A stretch of DNA of 35,148 nt from Defluviitaleaceae bacterium (GTDB lineage Bacteria > Bacillota > Clostridia > Lachnospirales > WQUN01): positions 1 through 35,148 of the forward strand of contig WQZS01000027.1 in assembly GCA_009780585.1 (NCBI GenBank), read 5' to 3'. Position 1 is the first letter of the stretch, and each line of letters begins with the position of its first letter. The translations under genes and the position numbers were made by a program. A model generated the notes under the pieces. The model did not search any database, had not been told where the DNA came from, and saw only the letters and a list, made by a program, of their open reading frames with translations. Shown here in pieces: positions 7,853-16,410 of the stretch.

Positions 7853-7880
7853 AAACCATATATTCTGTAAAAACCATATA
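7848..7880. repeat. 15-bp direct repeat with 18-bp period
   Basis: TGTAAAAACCATATA occurs at 7848-7862 and again at 7866-7880. The first copy includes the stop codon of the dehydrogenase gene. It looks like a recent slippage duplication that lengthened the gap to the next ribosome binding site (GGAG at 7887-7890). Confidence 0.85.
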
Positions 7881-7897
7881 AAAAAAGGAGAATGAAC

Positions 7898-8722
7898 ATG
7901 TCATTACCCGTAGCATTGCAATTGTACTCCGTACGCGACGACTTCGCCGCCGACCCGGTAGGTACGCTCAAAAAAGTGAAGGAGCTCGGTTATTGCGGCG
8001 TGGAGCTGGCGGGCTTCGGCCCGTTGGGTTCGGTTGGGTTAAAGGCCGCGCTTGATGAAATCGGCCTCAAATGCATTTCGGCGCACGTATCCATCGATGC
8101 CATCGCGGAAAACCCCGAAAAAACCTTCGCCGAATACAAGTCCGTGGGTTGCGAATACGTCGCCATCCCGTGGCTGGACATGGACCGCGCCCCCGGCGGC
8201 AAAGATTTTGAGCAAATCATCCCGTTGATTGAAAACGCGGGAAAAATCGCCAAGGAAATGGGCATAACGCTCCTGTACCACAACCACGACTTCGAGTTCC
8301 GCAAAGTGGGGGACGCTTATGGTTTGGATGTCCTTTACGAAAAGGTTTCCGCGGATTTGCTCCAAACCCAAATGGATACCTGCTGGATCAAGCTCGTAGG
8401 CATTGACCCCGCGGAATACCTGCGCAAGTACGCGGGACGCGCGCCGCTTGTGCATATCAAGGATTTTACCATCAGCGGAAAGGTGGACGGCATGCCGTAC
8501 GAACTTATCGGTGCGGATGCCGAAACCAAAAAGGAAGCCATGGGAGGCTTCCAGTTTAAACCCGTGGGCAGCGGTTGTCAGGATGTTCCGTCCATTTTGC
8601 GAGCCGCGCAAGATATCGGTGCGAAGTGGGTCATCGTGGAATATGACCAATCCCCCGAACATCCCCCGCTGGAAACGGCCCGCATCAGCTTGGAATACCT
8701 CAAAACCCTTAACGCGTCCTAA
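7898..8722 (+). CDS. sugar phosphate isomerase/epimerase (xylose isomerase-like TIM barrel)
   Basis: 274 residues. The ATG at 7892 is 1 nt from GGAG, too close, while the ATG at 7898 is 7 nt away and gives the usual family start [15 protein letters not shown]. The AP-endonuclease-2/xylose isomerase-like barrel is clear, with metal-site residues in [22 protein letters not shown] and IVEYDQ. Related proteins interconvert keto and aldo sugars or act in inositol breakdown (IolE/IolI type). Last gene of the operon, probably acting after the dehydrogenase. It overlaps the convergent chemotaxis gene by 14 bp, leaving no room for a separate terminator on either side. Confidence 0.87.
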   Translation: MSLPVALQLYSVRDDFAADPVGTLKKVKELGYCGVELAGFGPLGSVGLKAALDEIGLKCISAHVSIDAIAENPEKTFAEYKSVGCEYVAIPWLDMDRAPGGKDFEQIIPLIENAGKIAKEMGITLLYHNHDFEFRKVGDAYGLDVLYEKVSADLLQTQMDTCWIKLVGIDPAEYLRKYAGRAPLVHIKDFTISGKVDGMPYELIGADAETKKEAMGGFQFKPVGSGCQDVPSILRAAQDIGAKWVIVEYDQSPEHPPLETARISLEYLKTLNAS

Positions 8723-11231
8723 AGACGTTTATCAAGTTTTGCAACGTTTCGGATTGACTCGTCAGCTCATGCAGGGCTGACGAGGTGCTTTCCGACGTAT
8801 TCAGGTTATTTTGCGCGATTTGGGTGATGTGCGCAAGCACCGACGCGATTTCGTTGATAGCGGCCAATTGCTCCGATGACGCGGTGGTGATATTGGATAT
8901 AATGCTTCCGATCTTATCCGCGTCGCCGACGATCGTTTGCAAGGTTTCGGCGGTTTGTACCGCGATTTGCGAGCCTTTGTTCACCCTGTCGATGGATTCT
9001 TGAATCAGCTCAGCGGTTTCGCTCGCCGCTTTTTGGCTTCGGCTCGCAAGCGTTCGTACCTCGTCCGCCACGACGGAAAATCCCCTGCCGTGCTCACCTG
9101 CGCGGGCCGCTTCAACGGAAGCGTTTAACGCAAGCAGATTCGTTTGGAAGGCGATTTCCTCAATAACCTTGATAATATTCGTTACCTTGTCCGATGACTC
9201 CTTAATGCCTTCCATGGATACCAACATCTGTTTCATGTCCTTGTCGCCTTGGATGGCATGGTGCTTGGAATTAACCGAAAGCGTATCGGCCTGTTTCGCG
9301 TTTTCCGCGTTTCGGGCCGTTATTTCTTTGATGGACGAAATCGTCGTATTTAATTTTTCGACGGATTGGGCTTGCTCGTTTGCGCCCTGCGCCAAGTTTG
9401 CGCTGCTGTTTGTGATTTCCCTCGCTTCGTCGTTTACCTGGCGGGCCACTTGGTTGATTTCAAGCATGGTTTTATTTAATGAATGGATAATCGTGTTTAG
9501 CGCCTGTTTGATCGGCGCGTAATTGCCCACGTAGTCCTGGCTGATGGACGCCGTAAGGTCACCCTTGGAAATCGTGTCCAACACGCGTGAAATCTCTTCA
9601 ACATACGAAAGCGTACTTTTCTCCGTACGGTTAAAGGCTTTTTCCACCGATTCGAACGTACCTTTGTGGCCGCCCGACATCAGCACGAAGTTACCCTTCG
9701 ACATTTCAAGGAGCGTCCCCTCGATTTCCGAAAGGGGTTCCTCGACGGCGCGTACCAACGCGTTAAGGTCGCCCATCAGCTCCGACCAACGCCCCGTATA
9801 CCGCGTGATATCCGCTTGTATGTTAAGGTTACCTTCGGAGGCGTTTTTCGTGATTGCCGCGATTTCCGTAACGACATCCTTTAAGATGTTATCCAACTTC
9901 TTAAACCGTTCGGTGATAACGATTTTTTTACCCGGCATTTTCTTCAGCTCGACATCGTTACCGTTGCCCAATTCCGTCAACCCGCGTAAAAGCTCGTTTA
10001 TGTCATCGGTAAGGCTGGCCACGACGGTGTTGATACCCTCCGCCATAACCTTGTACGCGCCGTTGTACTTCTCCGTGTCGATCCGGTATTCGATATCGCC
10101 GTTGACGTTGATTTCACGGTTAAATTGAGATACGTCCGTTGCCAGCGAATTAAATATGTCCACCACCCGCGCCATATCCCGCGAAAGGTCACCGACTTCG
10201 TCACGATCGTTTGCCGCGAGGGAAACGGTCAAATCACCCGCCGCGACGGTGCTTAACTTGCCCGACAACCCGCGTATGGGGCTGACGATACGCGCGGAAA
10301 TTACATAAACCAACGCAAGCATGATAACGACGCTGATAACGGAGCCGATAATGCCCGCGTTGCGTACGGGGTTAAGATAACCGTAGAACTCATCCCGCGG
10401 GAACATGGCAATCAACTTGGTATCGTATACCTCGGCGAAGCCCGCGTAATAATGATTACCGTCCAGGGTAATCCACGCCTTGGTTTTATCGGAGGAAATC
10501 AAGCTGTACCAATCCTCGCCGGTTACGTCTGTACCGATCCGATGCTCCCATTGGCAATGGAGGATCACGCCGTCGCGCAAAATCATCGCGTACCCGTTGT
10601 GCCCGATATGCAACGCCGCCGCGGTGTTCCGTATATCCAGCAAATCGCGGTAATCCCGTATGGCGTTCGCGTCGATTCCGATTTGCACAAAGCCGGGACC
10701 GTCCCGCCGTGCCACGCCGGTGTATTGCGCCATGTTGCCCGAAAGCGCGTCTTGGCGCGGCTCTTCGGAAATCACGTACAGGGGGTCGGTGAGGATTCGC
10801 ATATAAGGCCGCGTGGAATCCGCCGTGCCGTAATTAAAACCGTGGTAATCGAAATTACTGCCGATGATCGTACCCTCGCCGTCCGTCACGTTCACTTCCA
10901 TCACGCCCAGCAAATCCGCGATGTAGCTGAAAAACGACGTGTTCGTTTCGTCCCAGTCAATCGTGCCGTTTTCATTGTTTATCCGAATGATTTCCGCAAA
11001 GGAACGGGCCAGCACGAGGTTTTTGTTCTTGATTTCCTCCGTTACTACCCGTTCTGTCCGTATCGCGCGTTCGGTTTGGCTGATCAGCGTCTGCATACCC
11101 GAATCGACGATGTTATCCATCATATCGTTGACCGTGTTGCGGGCGATATTATAGTTCAATACCGTTAATATAGCGGTGGAAGCCAATAGGATAACCAATA
11201 CGGGGATGATGATTTTATTTTTGAGTTTCAT
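8709..11231 (-). CDS. methyl-accepting chemotaxis protein with extracellular dCache-type sensor
   Basis: 840 residues. TM1 at about 7-25, an extracellular region at about 30-285 with the double-Cache look ([28 protein letters not shown]), TM2 at about 291-312, then HAMP (ISPIR-like [14 protein letters not shown]). A long helical stretch of HAMP-like repeats with the motif MPGKKI follows. The C-terminal signalling domain holds the hairpin tip [20 protein letters not shown] and the block [15 protein letters not shown]. It senses an extracellular small molecule and controls CheA. It lies 21 bp downstream of the second receptor gene, so both form one unit. AAGGG lies about 7 nt before the ATG. 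No CheW/CheA/CheR genes are in the window, so it works with a core system encoded elsewhere. The ligand is unknown; dCache domains often bind amino acids or carboxylates. Confidence 0.93.
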   Translation of the reverse strand: MKLKNKIIIPVLVILLASTAILTVLNYNIARNTVNDMMDNIVDSGMQTLISQTERAIRTERVVTEEIKNKNLVLARSFAEIIRINNENGTIDWDETNTSFFSYIADLLGVMEVNVTDGEGTIIGSNFDYHGFNYGTADSTRPYMRILTDPLYVISEEPRQDALSGNMAQYTGVARRDGPGFVQIGIDANAIRDYRDLLDIRNTAAALHIGHNGYAMILRDGVILHCQWEHRIGTDVTGEDWYSLISSDKTKAWITLDGNHYYAGFAEVYDTKLIAMFPRDEFYGYLNPVRNAGIIGSVISVVIMLALVYVISARIVSPIRGLSGKLSTVAAGDLTVSLAANDRDEVGDLSRDMARVVDIFNSLATDVSQFNREINVNGDIEYRIDTEKYNGAYKVMAEGINTVVASLTDDINELLRGLTELGNGNDVELKKMPGKKIVITERFKKLDNILKDVVTEIAAITKNASEGNLNIQADITRYTGRWSELMGDLNALVRAVEEPLSEIEGTLLEMSKGNFVLMSGGHKGTFESVEKAFNRTEKSTLSYVEEISRVLDTISKGDLTASISQDYVGNYAPIKQALNTIIHSLNKTMLEINQVARQVNDEAREITNSSANLAQGANEQAQSVEKLNTTISSIKEITARNAENAKQADTLSVNSKHHAIQGDKDMKQMLVSMEGIKESSDKVTNIIKVIEEIAFQTNLLALNASVEAARAGEHGRGFSVVADEVRTLASRSQKAASETAELIQESIDRVNKGSQIAVQTAETLQTIVGDADKIGSIISNITTASSEQLAAINEIASVLAHITQIAQNNLNTSESTSSALHELTSQSETLQNLINVFRTR

Positions 11232-11252
11232 ACGGCACGCCCTTAATAAATG

Positions 11253-13154
11253 TTATACGAACATCCTTGTTAACGTATCGGCCTGCGCGGAAAGCTCTAC
11301 CGAAGCGGCGGCCGCTTCCTCGCTGACGGCGGAATTATGCTGCGTGATGTTTGAAATATCCGCCAAGCCGTTAGAAATTTGCGTAATGGCGTCGGCTTGC
11401 TCGGAGGATGCCCCCGCGATTTCGGAGATAATCTTCGATACCTTATCGAAATCGGCGACGATGGTTTCGAGGGTTTTGGCGGTCTTGACGGCGATTTCCG
11501 TCCCGTGCGCAACCCGTGCGCCGGATTCGGATATCAACTCGTTTGTTTCGGTTGCGGAGGCTTGTGAACGTGCCGCGAGGTTACGCACTTCTTCCGCCAC
11601 CACCATAAAGCCGCGGCCGTGTTCGCCCGCCCTGGCGGCTTCAACGGAAGCGTTGAGCGCGAGCAGGTTGGTTTGGAAGGCGATTTCCTCAATGGTTTTA
11701 ATAATCTTCGATATGCCGTCCGACGCCGATTTTATGCCGTCCATGGCGGTCAGCATCATTTTCATTTCCTCGTTGCCGATGACGGCGTTTTGTTTGGCGT
11801 TTGCCGAAAGGTTTGCGGCGTTTGCGGCGTTTTGGGCCGCGGTTTGGGTTTTGGCGTTGATGGAGTCGATGCTTGCGTTAAGTTCCTGTATTTGCGCGGC
11901 TTGCGTTTGCGCGCCCTTTGCCAAATCTTGGCTGTTGTCGGAAATTTGCCTGGAGCCGAGGGATACCTGCTCGCTTACGGTTTGGATATCCGACATTAAA
12001 TTATTCAGTTTATGCGACGATGCCTTCATTTGGGTGATGTCCTGCACAACCTCGATAAAGCCCACGGTCTTGCCTTGCGGATCCTTTAACGCGGCCACGT
12101 CCACTTGGCAATGCATACCGCCCTGTTCGAAGTTGGTTTGCGTTTTGCCGCGCTTGTAACAAACGATACCGCACTCTTGTGTTTTGCATATCTTCGCGCC
12201 CCAGTTGCTGCAATGCTGGCCGAGTACGTCCTTGCGTTTTTTACCGAGGAAATTTTCCGTGGGCTTGTTGATAAACGTCCAGTTCATGTCATTGTCGGTT
12301 ACGGAAATGGGGAAGGGGATGGAATCCAACAGCGATTCGTACCAAAACGCCTTTTCCGATATGGAGCCGAGCAGGGTGTTCAGCCGCTGTAAAAGCGCGG
12401 ACCAGTCACCCGTATATTTGCCGGCATCCGCTTTCGCGTCCAAATTACCCGCGGCGGCTGTTTGTGCGAGGGTGGCGATGTCGTTGTTAACGCTCTTGAC
12501 GTTATCAATGAAGGTATCGAACTTTTGCTTAAGCAATATCTTTTTGCCCGGCATAACGGGAACCTCTACGTTAAAGTTACCCGCGCCGATTTCGCCTATA
12601 AGTTCCAATATACCGACGATTTCATCCACGTACGTGTTCATCAGCGTATTGATGCTGTCAACCATCACCCTGTAGGAGCCGTTGTACTTACCCGCGTTTA
12701 TCCTGTATTGGATTTCACCCTTGTCGTTTAATTCGCTTTCGAGCTTTACGACGTCGTCCGTAACGTTTCGGATCACGTCCGTTAAGCTGAGGATATCCAC
12801 CGTTAATTCGCCGATTTCATCCTTTGGGGTGTTCGCGCGGTCAACATTTATGTTTATGTTGCCGTTTGCGATGTCCCGTACCTGCTTCTTAAGCGTACCG
12901 AGGGGCTTTAACGCCTTTGTAATAAAGTAATACAAGACGCCGACCGCCATAAAAAACCCGATGACCCCGATAACCAAAATGGCCCGCTGGATCCTAAACA
13001 CCATATGGCGGGCATGTTCGGCCGTAACAGCCGCGGTAATATCCCCCGCCAGGTTGCCGACCAAAGTGGAGACATACACGAACATGACGGCGATCAGCAA
13101 AATCAATACGCCGATAATGGGGATGATCAGCTTGCCCTTCAAGCCTTTGAACAT
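11253..13154 (-). CDS. methyl-accepting chemotaxis protein with cysteine-rich PAS domain
   Basis: 633 residues from the ATG at 13154, chosen because GGGAGG precedes it by 8 nt; an upstream in-frame start at 13229 lies inside the structured RNA and is rejected. TM1 (about 8-30) and TM2 (about 58-78) enclose a very short periplasmic loop, so sensing is probably cytoplasmic. HAMP follows, then two HAMP-like/helical repeats (MPGKKI near 200). A PAS domain spans about 270-375 and the signalling domain about 400-633 ([21 protein letters not shown] near 493). The PAS holds C315, C323, C328, C332 and C349, an unusual cluster suited to an Fe-S, metal or thiol redox sensor. First gene of the two-receptor unit, directly behind the structured RNA leader. 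Confidence 0.92.
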   Translation of the reverse strand: MFKGLKGKLIIPIIGVLILLIAVMFVYVSTLVGNLAGDITAAVTAEHARHMVFRIQRAILVIGVIGFFMAVGVLYYFITKALKPLGTLKKQVRDIANGNININVDRANTPKDEIGELTVDILSLTDVIRNVTDDVVKLESELNDKGEIQYRINAGKYNGSYRVMVDSINTLMNTYVDEIVGILELIGEIGAGNFNVEVPVMPGKKILLKQKFDTFIDNVKSVNNDIATLAQTAAAGNLDAKADAGKYTGDWSALLQRLNTLLGSISEKAFWYESLLDSIPFPISVTDNDMNWTFINKPTENFLGKKRKDVLGQHCSNWGAKICKTQECGIVCYKRGKTQTNFEQGGMHCQVDVAALKDPQGKTVGFIEVVQDITQMKASSHKLNNLMSDIQTVSEQVSLGSRQISDNSQDLAKGAQTQAAQIQELNASIDSINAKTQTAAQNAANAANLSANAKQNAVIGNEEMKMMLTAMDGIKSASDGISKIIKTIEEIAFQTNLLALNASVEAARAGEHGRGFMVVAEEVRNLAARSQASATETNELISESGARVAHGTEIAVKTAKTLETIVADFDKVSKIISEIAGASSEQADAITQISNGLADISNITQHNSAVSEEAAAASVELSAQADTLTRMFV

Positions 13155-13185
13155 AAGTAGAACCTCCCTAAGATATAATATGTAC

Positions 13186-13363
13186 AAAAAAACCCAAAAC
13201 GCCGGTCCTATATTTTGACACCTAGCCAAAGGCTAGGTGGGTGCCCGCAGCGGGATTTCCGCCTTCCGTTACAGGACGGCACGGCGTACCTCACGCATAG
13301 ATAGGACTCCCGTTTCACGTCTGTAGGTTCAAAATAATAGGTTATCGAGCATTTCAGGCTGTG
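13186..13363 (-). ncRNA. structured RNA: standalone ncRNA or leader of the chemotaxis operon
   Basis: The reverse strand between sigF and the first chemotaxis gene is GC-rich, has its own promoter and folds extensively. A long-range closing helix joins 13342-13330 to 13217-13206, with TATTTTGA pairing TCAAAATA and CCTA pairing TAGG across one bulge. Inside are a perfect 9-bp hairpin (13219-13227 with 13231-13239, loop of 3), a small CCCG/CGGG hairpin (about 13254-13244), GGGA/TCCC pairing around the centre, CCGT/ACGG and CGCC/GGCG. A T7 run (13192-13186) then ends it, some 20 nt before the receptor's ribosome binding site. About 178 nt with many helices suggests a conserved class. Size and shape make raiA RNA or 6S RNA worth testing, but I cannot assign the family by eye. 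It does not match the c-di-GMP-I consensus I know. Confidence 0.62.
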
Positions 13364-13368
13364 GGGTT

Positions 13369-13398
13369 ATTATACCCAATACGGATGCGTTTACGCAA
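13369..13398 (-). promoter_or_regulatory. promoter of the structured RNA
   Basis: On the reverse strand TTGCGT (13398 to 13393), an 18-nt spacer and a perfect TATAAT (13374 to 13369). It sits immediately after the sigF stop codon and would start transcription near 13362, just ahead of the folded region. Confidence 0.6.
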
Positions 13399-13405
13399 GG
13401 GATTT

Positions 13406-14134
13406 TTATTCCGCGGTTAACCCGTCGCGCAGGGTTTGCAATACGCGTTTTTCTATCCGCGAAACCTGCACTTGCGAGACACCGATGGCTTTCGCGACTT
13501 CCATTTGCGTCTTGTCTTGGAAGTAACGCAAAACCACGACTTGCCTTTCCTTGGGCTTTAAGCGCCCGATTAATTGTTTTAACGCGAGGATATTTACTGT
13601 TTGCTCGCCGTTGTCCTGCCCTTGGCTCACTTTGTCTATTAAATAGATGGGATTGCCGTCGCCTTGGTAAATGGTCGTGTACAGGGATTCCACTTCCATC
13701 CCCGCTTCCATGGCTACGACCAATTCCTCTGTTTCCACGTTAATTTCTTTGGCCAGTTCGCCGAGCGTGGGTTGGCGGTTTAACCTCGCGGTCAGGGCTT
13801 CCTGCGCGTAGCGTGCCTTGGCGGCCAGCTCCTTCATGGGGCGGGATACTTTGATAATACCGTCATCCCGCAGGAAGCGTTTGATTTCGCCGATGATCAT
13901 GGGGATGGCGTAAGTGGAAAATTTTACATCGAACCCCAAGTCGAACTTGCGGATGCACTTCAACAGGCCGATGGCCCCTATTTGATAGAGGTCATCCAAT
14001 TCATATCCCCGCTTCGAAAACTTTTTAACCACGGACCATATAAGGCCGCTGTTTTCGCGGATCAACTGCTCAACGGCATCGTCGTCGCCCTGCTGGGCGC
14101 GGGTGATGAGGGCTCTTTTCGCGTCCGGCTCCAT
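13406..14134 (-). CDS. sigF: forespore sigma factor SigF
   Basis: 242 residues, close to the usual length. Region 2 reads RGYELDDLYQIGAIGLLKC and FSTYAIPMIIGEIKRFLRDD, region 3 starts at VSRPMKELA, and region 4 ends with the HTH TQMEVAKAIGVSQVQVSRIE. Together with the anti-sigma and anti-anti-sigma genes upstream, this identifies sigma-F, the first forespore-specific sigma factor of sporulation. It lies 4 bp after spoIIAB with no strong ribosome binding site, so translation is probably coupled. The gene usually found next in other genomes (the spoVA set) is absent; the structured RNA and the chemotaxis operon follow instead. Confidence 0.95.
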   Translation of the reverse strand: MEPDAKRALITRAQQGDDDAVEQLIRENSGLIWSVVKKFSKRGYELDDLYQIGAIGLLKCIRKFDLGFDVKFSTYAIPMIIGEIKRFLRDDGIIKVSRPMKELAAKARYAQEALTARLNRQPTLGELAKEINVETEELVVAMEAGMEVESLYTTIYQGDGNPIYLIDKVSQGQDNGEQTVNILALKQLIGRLKPKERQVVVLRYFQDKTQMEVAKAIGVSQVQVSRIEKRVLQTLRDGLTAE

Positions 14135-14138
14135 GCGG

Positions 14139-14606
14139 TTATGCTAATGATGAATCCCGAAGGGATTCGTGCCCGTCGGCGGCTTCAATAATTTTAATTT
14201 CTTTGGTCATGGTTACGGTCGTGCCAACCTTGGGGGTGGAGATCACGTCCACCGTGTCCATGAATGATTCCATCACGGTAAAGCCCAAACCCGACCGCTC
14301 AAGCTCCGGCAGGGTGGTAAACAACGGCTCGCGCGCGCAGGCGATGTCGGTAATGCCGATGCCGTTGTCGGTGACTTCGACGGTCAGTAAACGCCCGTCC
14401 AGCGTTAAGGTCATCCTGACGGTATTCCCCTCAATGCCGCCGTAACCGTGGATGATGGCGTTGGTCACCGCTTCGGATACGGCCGTTTTCATATCGGACA
14501 GCTCCGTCACGTCGGGGTCCAGCGGGGCGATGAAGGTAGCCGCGGCGACACGCGCCAGCGAAACGTTCCCCACGCGGCTGTCGATTTCCAATACGGCGCG
14601 GTTCAT
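14139..14606 (-). CDS. spoIIAB: anti-sigma-F factor SpoIIAB
   Basis: 155 residues of the GHKL kinase fold. The N box is SEAVTNAIIHGY (E45, N49), the G1 box DNGIGI (80-85), and the conserved RSGLGFTVMESFMD (104-117) is present. It binds and blocks sigma-F in the predivisional cell and phosphorylates SpoIIAA. Slightly longer than the Bacillus subtilis protein, with an extra C-terminal tail of about ten residues. Its start overlaps the spoIIAA stop by 4 bp, the usual coupled arrangement that keeps the partners in balance. Confidence 0.96.
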   Translation of the reverse strand: MNRAVLEIDSRVGNVSLARVAAATFIAPLDPDVTELSDMKTAVSEAVTNAIIHGYGGIEGNTVRMTLTLDGRLLTVEVTDNGIGITDIACAREPLFTTLPELERSGLGFTVMESFMDTVDVISTPKVGTTVTMTKEIKIIEAADGHESLRDSSLA

Positions 14607-14959
14607 TTCGCACCTCCCCGCAACGCGGATATCGCTTCGTTAAGCGAGGGGAAATTCTTAACGATCTTCGCAAGGCCGGATATCGTATATAAACGGGCCA
14701 TTTCGTTGTTCATACCGGCCAAGGCCAAACAGCCGCCGCGTTTTTCCGCTTGCTTGTAACGGCCTATCAGCAAACCGATCCCCGACGAATCCATAAAGCC
14801 CACCTTCGAAAGATCAAACACGATGTTTACGCACGGTGAATTTTCGAACGCCGCGTCTACGGAAAAGCGCAGCCTTTCCGCGCTGTGCGCGTCGATTTCC
14901 ACCGCGGGCGAAACGACAAGCACCTTTTCGTATATATCCATGCCCGCCACGAGCCCCAC
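14603..14959 (-). CDS. spoIIAA: anti-anti-sigma factor SpoIIAA
   Basis: 118 residues, a STAS domain. The phosphorylated serine lies in the classic FMDSSGIGLLIGRY block. With the GTG start at 14959 the first serine of DSSG is residue 58, the same number as in B. subtilis, and the length also fits (117 there). An ATG at 14941 or a GTG at 14950 would shorten it by 6 or 3 residues and cannot be excluded. Unphosphorylated SpoIIAA releases sigma-F from SpoIIAB. First gene of the operon. A sigma-H promoter is expected upstream (14960-15040), but I do not see a convincing one. Confidence 0.94.
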   Translation of the reverse strand: MGLVAGMDIYEKVLVVSPAVEIDAHSAERLRFSVDAAFENSPCVNIVFDLSKVGFMDSSGIGLLIGRYKQAEKRGGCLALAGMNNEMARLYTISGLAKIVKNFPSLNEAISALRGGAK

Positions 14960-15085
14960 CTCATTTCCATTTATTTACATCCTGCGTAATAATAATGAAA
15001 TATTTCGGGACATGCAATAGCTTTTGCGGGAAATATATGAGATAATAAAACCGTACAAGCAGAAGGATGAAAGGAAGGGACACAT

Positions 15086-15517
15086 ATGCTGTTCAAAAAA
15101 TCGTTGCCCGCGGAAATCGACTCCCCCAATACCGTCATCGGCCCGGGGGTCACCATTGAGGCGGCGCGGCTTACGGGACGCGATTCGGTACGGATAGACG
15201 GTGAATTTAAAGGTAACATCGAATTGGAGGGCTCGCTGGTGCTGGGCGAAAACGGCAGCATCACGGGCGACGTACGCGCAAGTTATTTCCTTGTGGCGGG
15301 TGAGGTGAGCGGCAACATCTACTGCGAAACACAATTGCACTTCGCCTCAACGGCACGCGTGGTTGGCGACGTTAACACACCCAACCTTATATTGGACGAG
15401 GGGAGCCAAGTGACGGGCCGCTACAACGTAGGCGAAGTTACGCCCCCGCAGGTTTTCGAAACACCGCCCGAGGATGATATATTGGAAGACAGGCTCCGCT
15501 TCCTGGAAGGGGTATAA
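15086..15517 (+). CDS. bactofilin (polymer-forming cytoskeletal protein)
   Basis: 143 residues. The central 95 residues show the short hydrophobic/glycine repeats of a bactofilin beta-helix (VRIDGEFKGNIELEGSLVLG, ITGDVRASYFLVAGEVSGNI). A short N-terminal tail beginning MLFKK may touch the membrane, and the C-terminus is acidic. Bactofilins form filaments that localise cell-wall or spore-envelope proteins. GGAAGGG precedes the ATG by about 6 nt, and GATAAT at 15041-15046 may be a -10. Divergent from the spoIIA operon, followed after 9 bp by prmC, so it is probably co-transcribed with it. A role in sporulation is possible from position only. Confidence 0.92.
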   Translation: MLFKKSLPAEIDSPNTVIGPGVTIEAARLTGRDSVRIDGEFKGNIELEGSLVLGENGSITGDVRASYFLVAGEVSGNIYCETQLHFASTARVVGDVNTPNLILDEGSQVTGRYNVGEVTPPQVFETPPEDDILEDRLRFLEGV

Positions 15518-15526
15518 GCCGAGCAG

Positions 15527-16342
15527 ATGATGAGCGAATCCGTCAGCCGCCATGAAACCCTTCTATTATTATCGCACTTGACCGGTAAACCCCGCACCCA
15601 AATCTTATTGGAACCCGACCTGCCCCTGCCCGAAGATAAAACTCGGGCTTTTTTTGACGCGCTTAAAAGGCGCGAATCGGGAGAACCGCTTCAATATATA
15701 TTAGGTAAGTGGGATTTTTACGGATTGACCTTTAAAGTAGATAGACGCGCGTTGATACCGCGGCCGGAAACGGAACTGCTGGCGGAAGCGGCCATTAAGC
15801 AAACGGAAGGGTTACATACCCCGCATATCCTTGATATATGCACGGGCGGCGGCTGTATCGCCGTTACGCTCGCTAAATTGACCGGCGCGAAGGTTACCGC
15901 CGTGGATATCAGCCCCGACGCGCTGGCGCTGGCAAAGGAAAACGCCGATTTGCATGGGGTGGGGGAGCGGGTACGGTTCGCGCAGTCCGACCTGGCGGAA
16001 ATAATTTTGGGGGAATCCCCCGGAATATATGACATCGTCGTCTCCAACCCGCCGTACATCCCCACATCGCAAATGCAAGCCTTGCAGAAGGAAGTACGTG
16101 ATTACGAGCCGCGCCTCGCCTTGGACGGGGGGAGCGACGGCATGGACTTGTACCGAAGACTGGTACCGCAAGCGATGGAATTATTAAAACCTGGCGGAAC
16201 GCTCTTAATGGAAATCGGGCCCCCGGAGGTAAAAAAAATAACCGAAGCGGCGGGGTTTGCCGATGTGCGGTTAATTAAGGATTACGCGGGGCTGGATAGG
16301 ATTATTTGCGCGGTTAAACCATATAATTGTATAAATGCTTGA
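15527..16342 (+). CDS. prmC: release factor glutamine methyltransferase PrmC
   Basis: 271 residues. The N-terminal helical domain ends in GEPLQYILG. The Rossmann methyltransferase domain then carries IPRPETELL, the SAM loop DICTGGGCIAVTLA, VDISPDAL and the catalytic NPPY (in VVSNPPYIPTSQ). It methylates the GGQ glutamine of release factors RF1 and RF2. In most Bacillota it sits beside prfA; here it follows a bactofilin gene and no prfA is in the window. Tandem ATGs at 15527 and 15530 make the start uncertain by one codon; the ribosome binding site is weak. Its stop codon overlaps the -35 of the next promoter. Confidence 0.94.
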   Translation: MMSESVSRHETLLLLSHLTGKPRTQILLEPDLPLPEDKTRAFFDALKRRESGEPLQYILGKWDFYGLTFKVDRRALIPRPETELLAEAAIKQTEGLHTPHILDICTGGGCIAVTLAKLTGAKVTAVDISPDALALAKENADLHGVGERVRFAQSDLAEIILGESPGIYDIVVSNPPYIPTSQMQALQKEVRDYEPRLALDGGSDGMDLYRRLVPQAMELLKPGGTLLMEIGPPEVKKITEAAGFADVRLIKDYAGLDRIICAVKPYNCINA

Positions 16343-16366
16343 CAATACGTTGCCGAATGTTATTAT
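16339..16366 (+). promoter_or_regulatory. sigma-A-type promoter of the first sugar importer operon
   Basis: A perfect TTGACA at 16339-16344 (overlapping the prmC stop), a 16-nt spacer and TATTAT at 16361-16366. The start site would fall near 16373, at the palindrome described next. Confidence 0.75.
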
Positions 16367-16374
16367 ATTTGTGT

Positions 16375-16387
16375 GATTTGACAAATC
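16375..16387. promoter_or_regulatory. palindromic operator candidate at the start site
   Basis: GATTTG-A-CAAATC, a perfect 6-bp inverted repeat around one base, lies just downstream of the -10. Position and size suit a sugar-responsive repressor. No regulator gene is adjacent. Confidence 0.45.
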
Positions 16388-16410
16388 GCGTTTAGGGGGA
16401 TACGTTTCCT

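Noticed and set aside
10452..12159. Long forward-strand frames of 238 and 327 codons opposite the chemotaxis genes
   Set aside because: They mirror highly conserved coding sequence on the other strand, lack ribosome binding sites and give repetitive, family-less proteins.
13155..13229. 25-residue extension of the second chemotaxis receptor
   Set aside because: It runs into the structured RNA. GGGAGG and the ATG at 13154 give a normal start with positive residues before TM1.
13201..13345. tRNA-like GGTTCAAA on the forward strand
   Set aside because: No acceptor or anticodon arm can be drawn around it. The strong long-range pairing and the promoter support the reverse-strand RNA instead.
14960..15040. 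Sigma-H promoter expected before spoIIAA
   Set aside because: AGGATGT and GGAAATGA near 14985-14965 (reverse) only loosely resemble the consensus and are too close together to claim.
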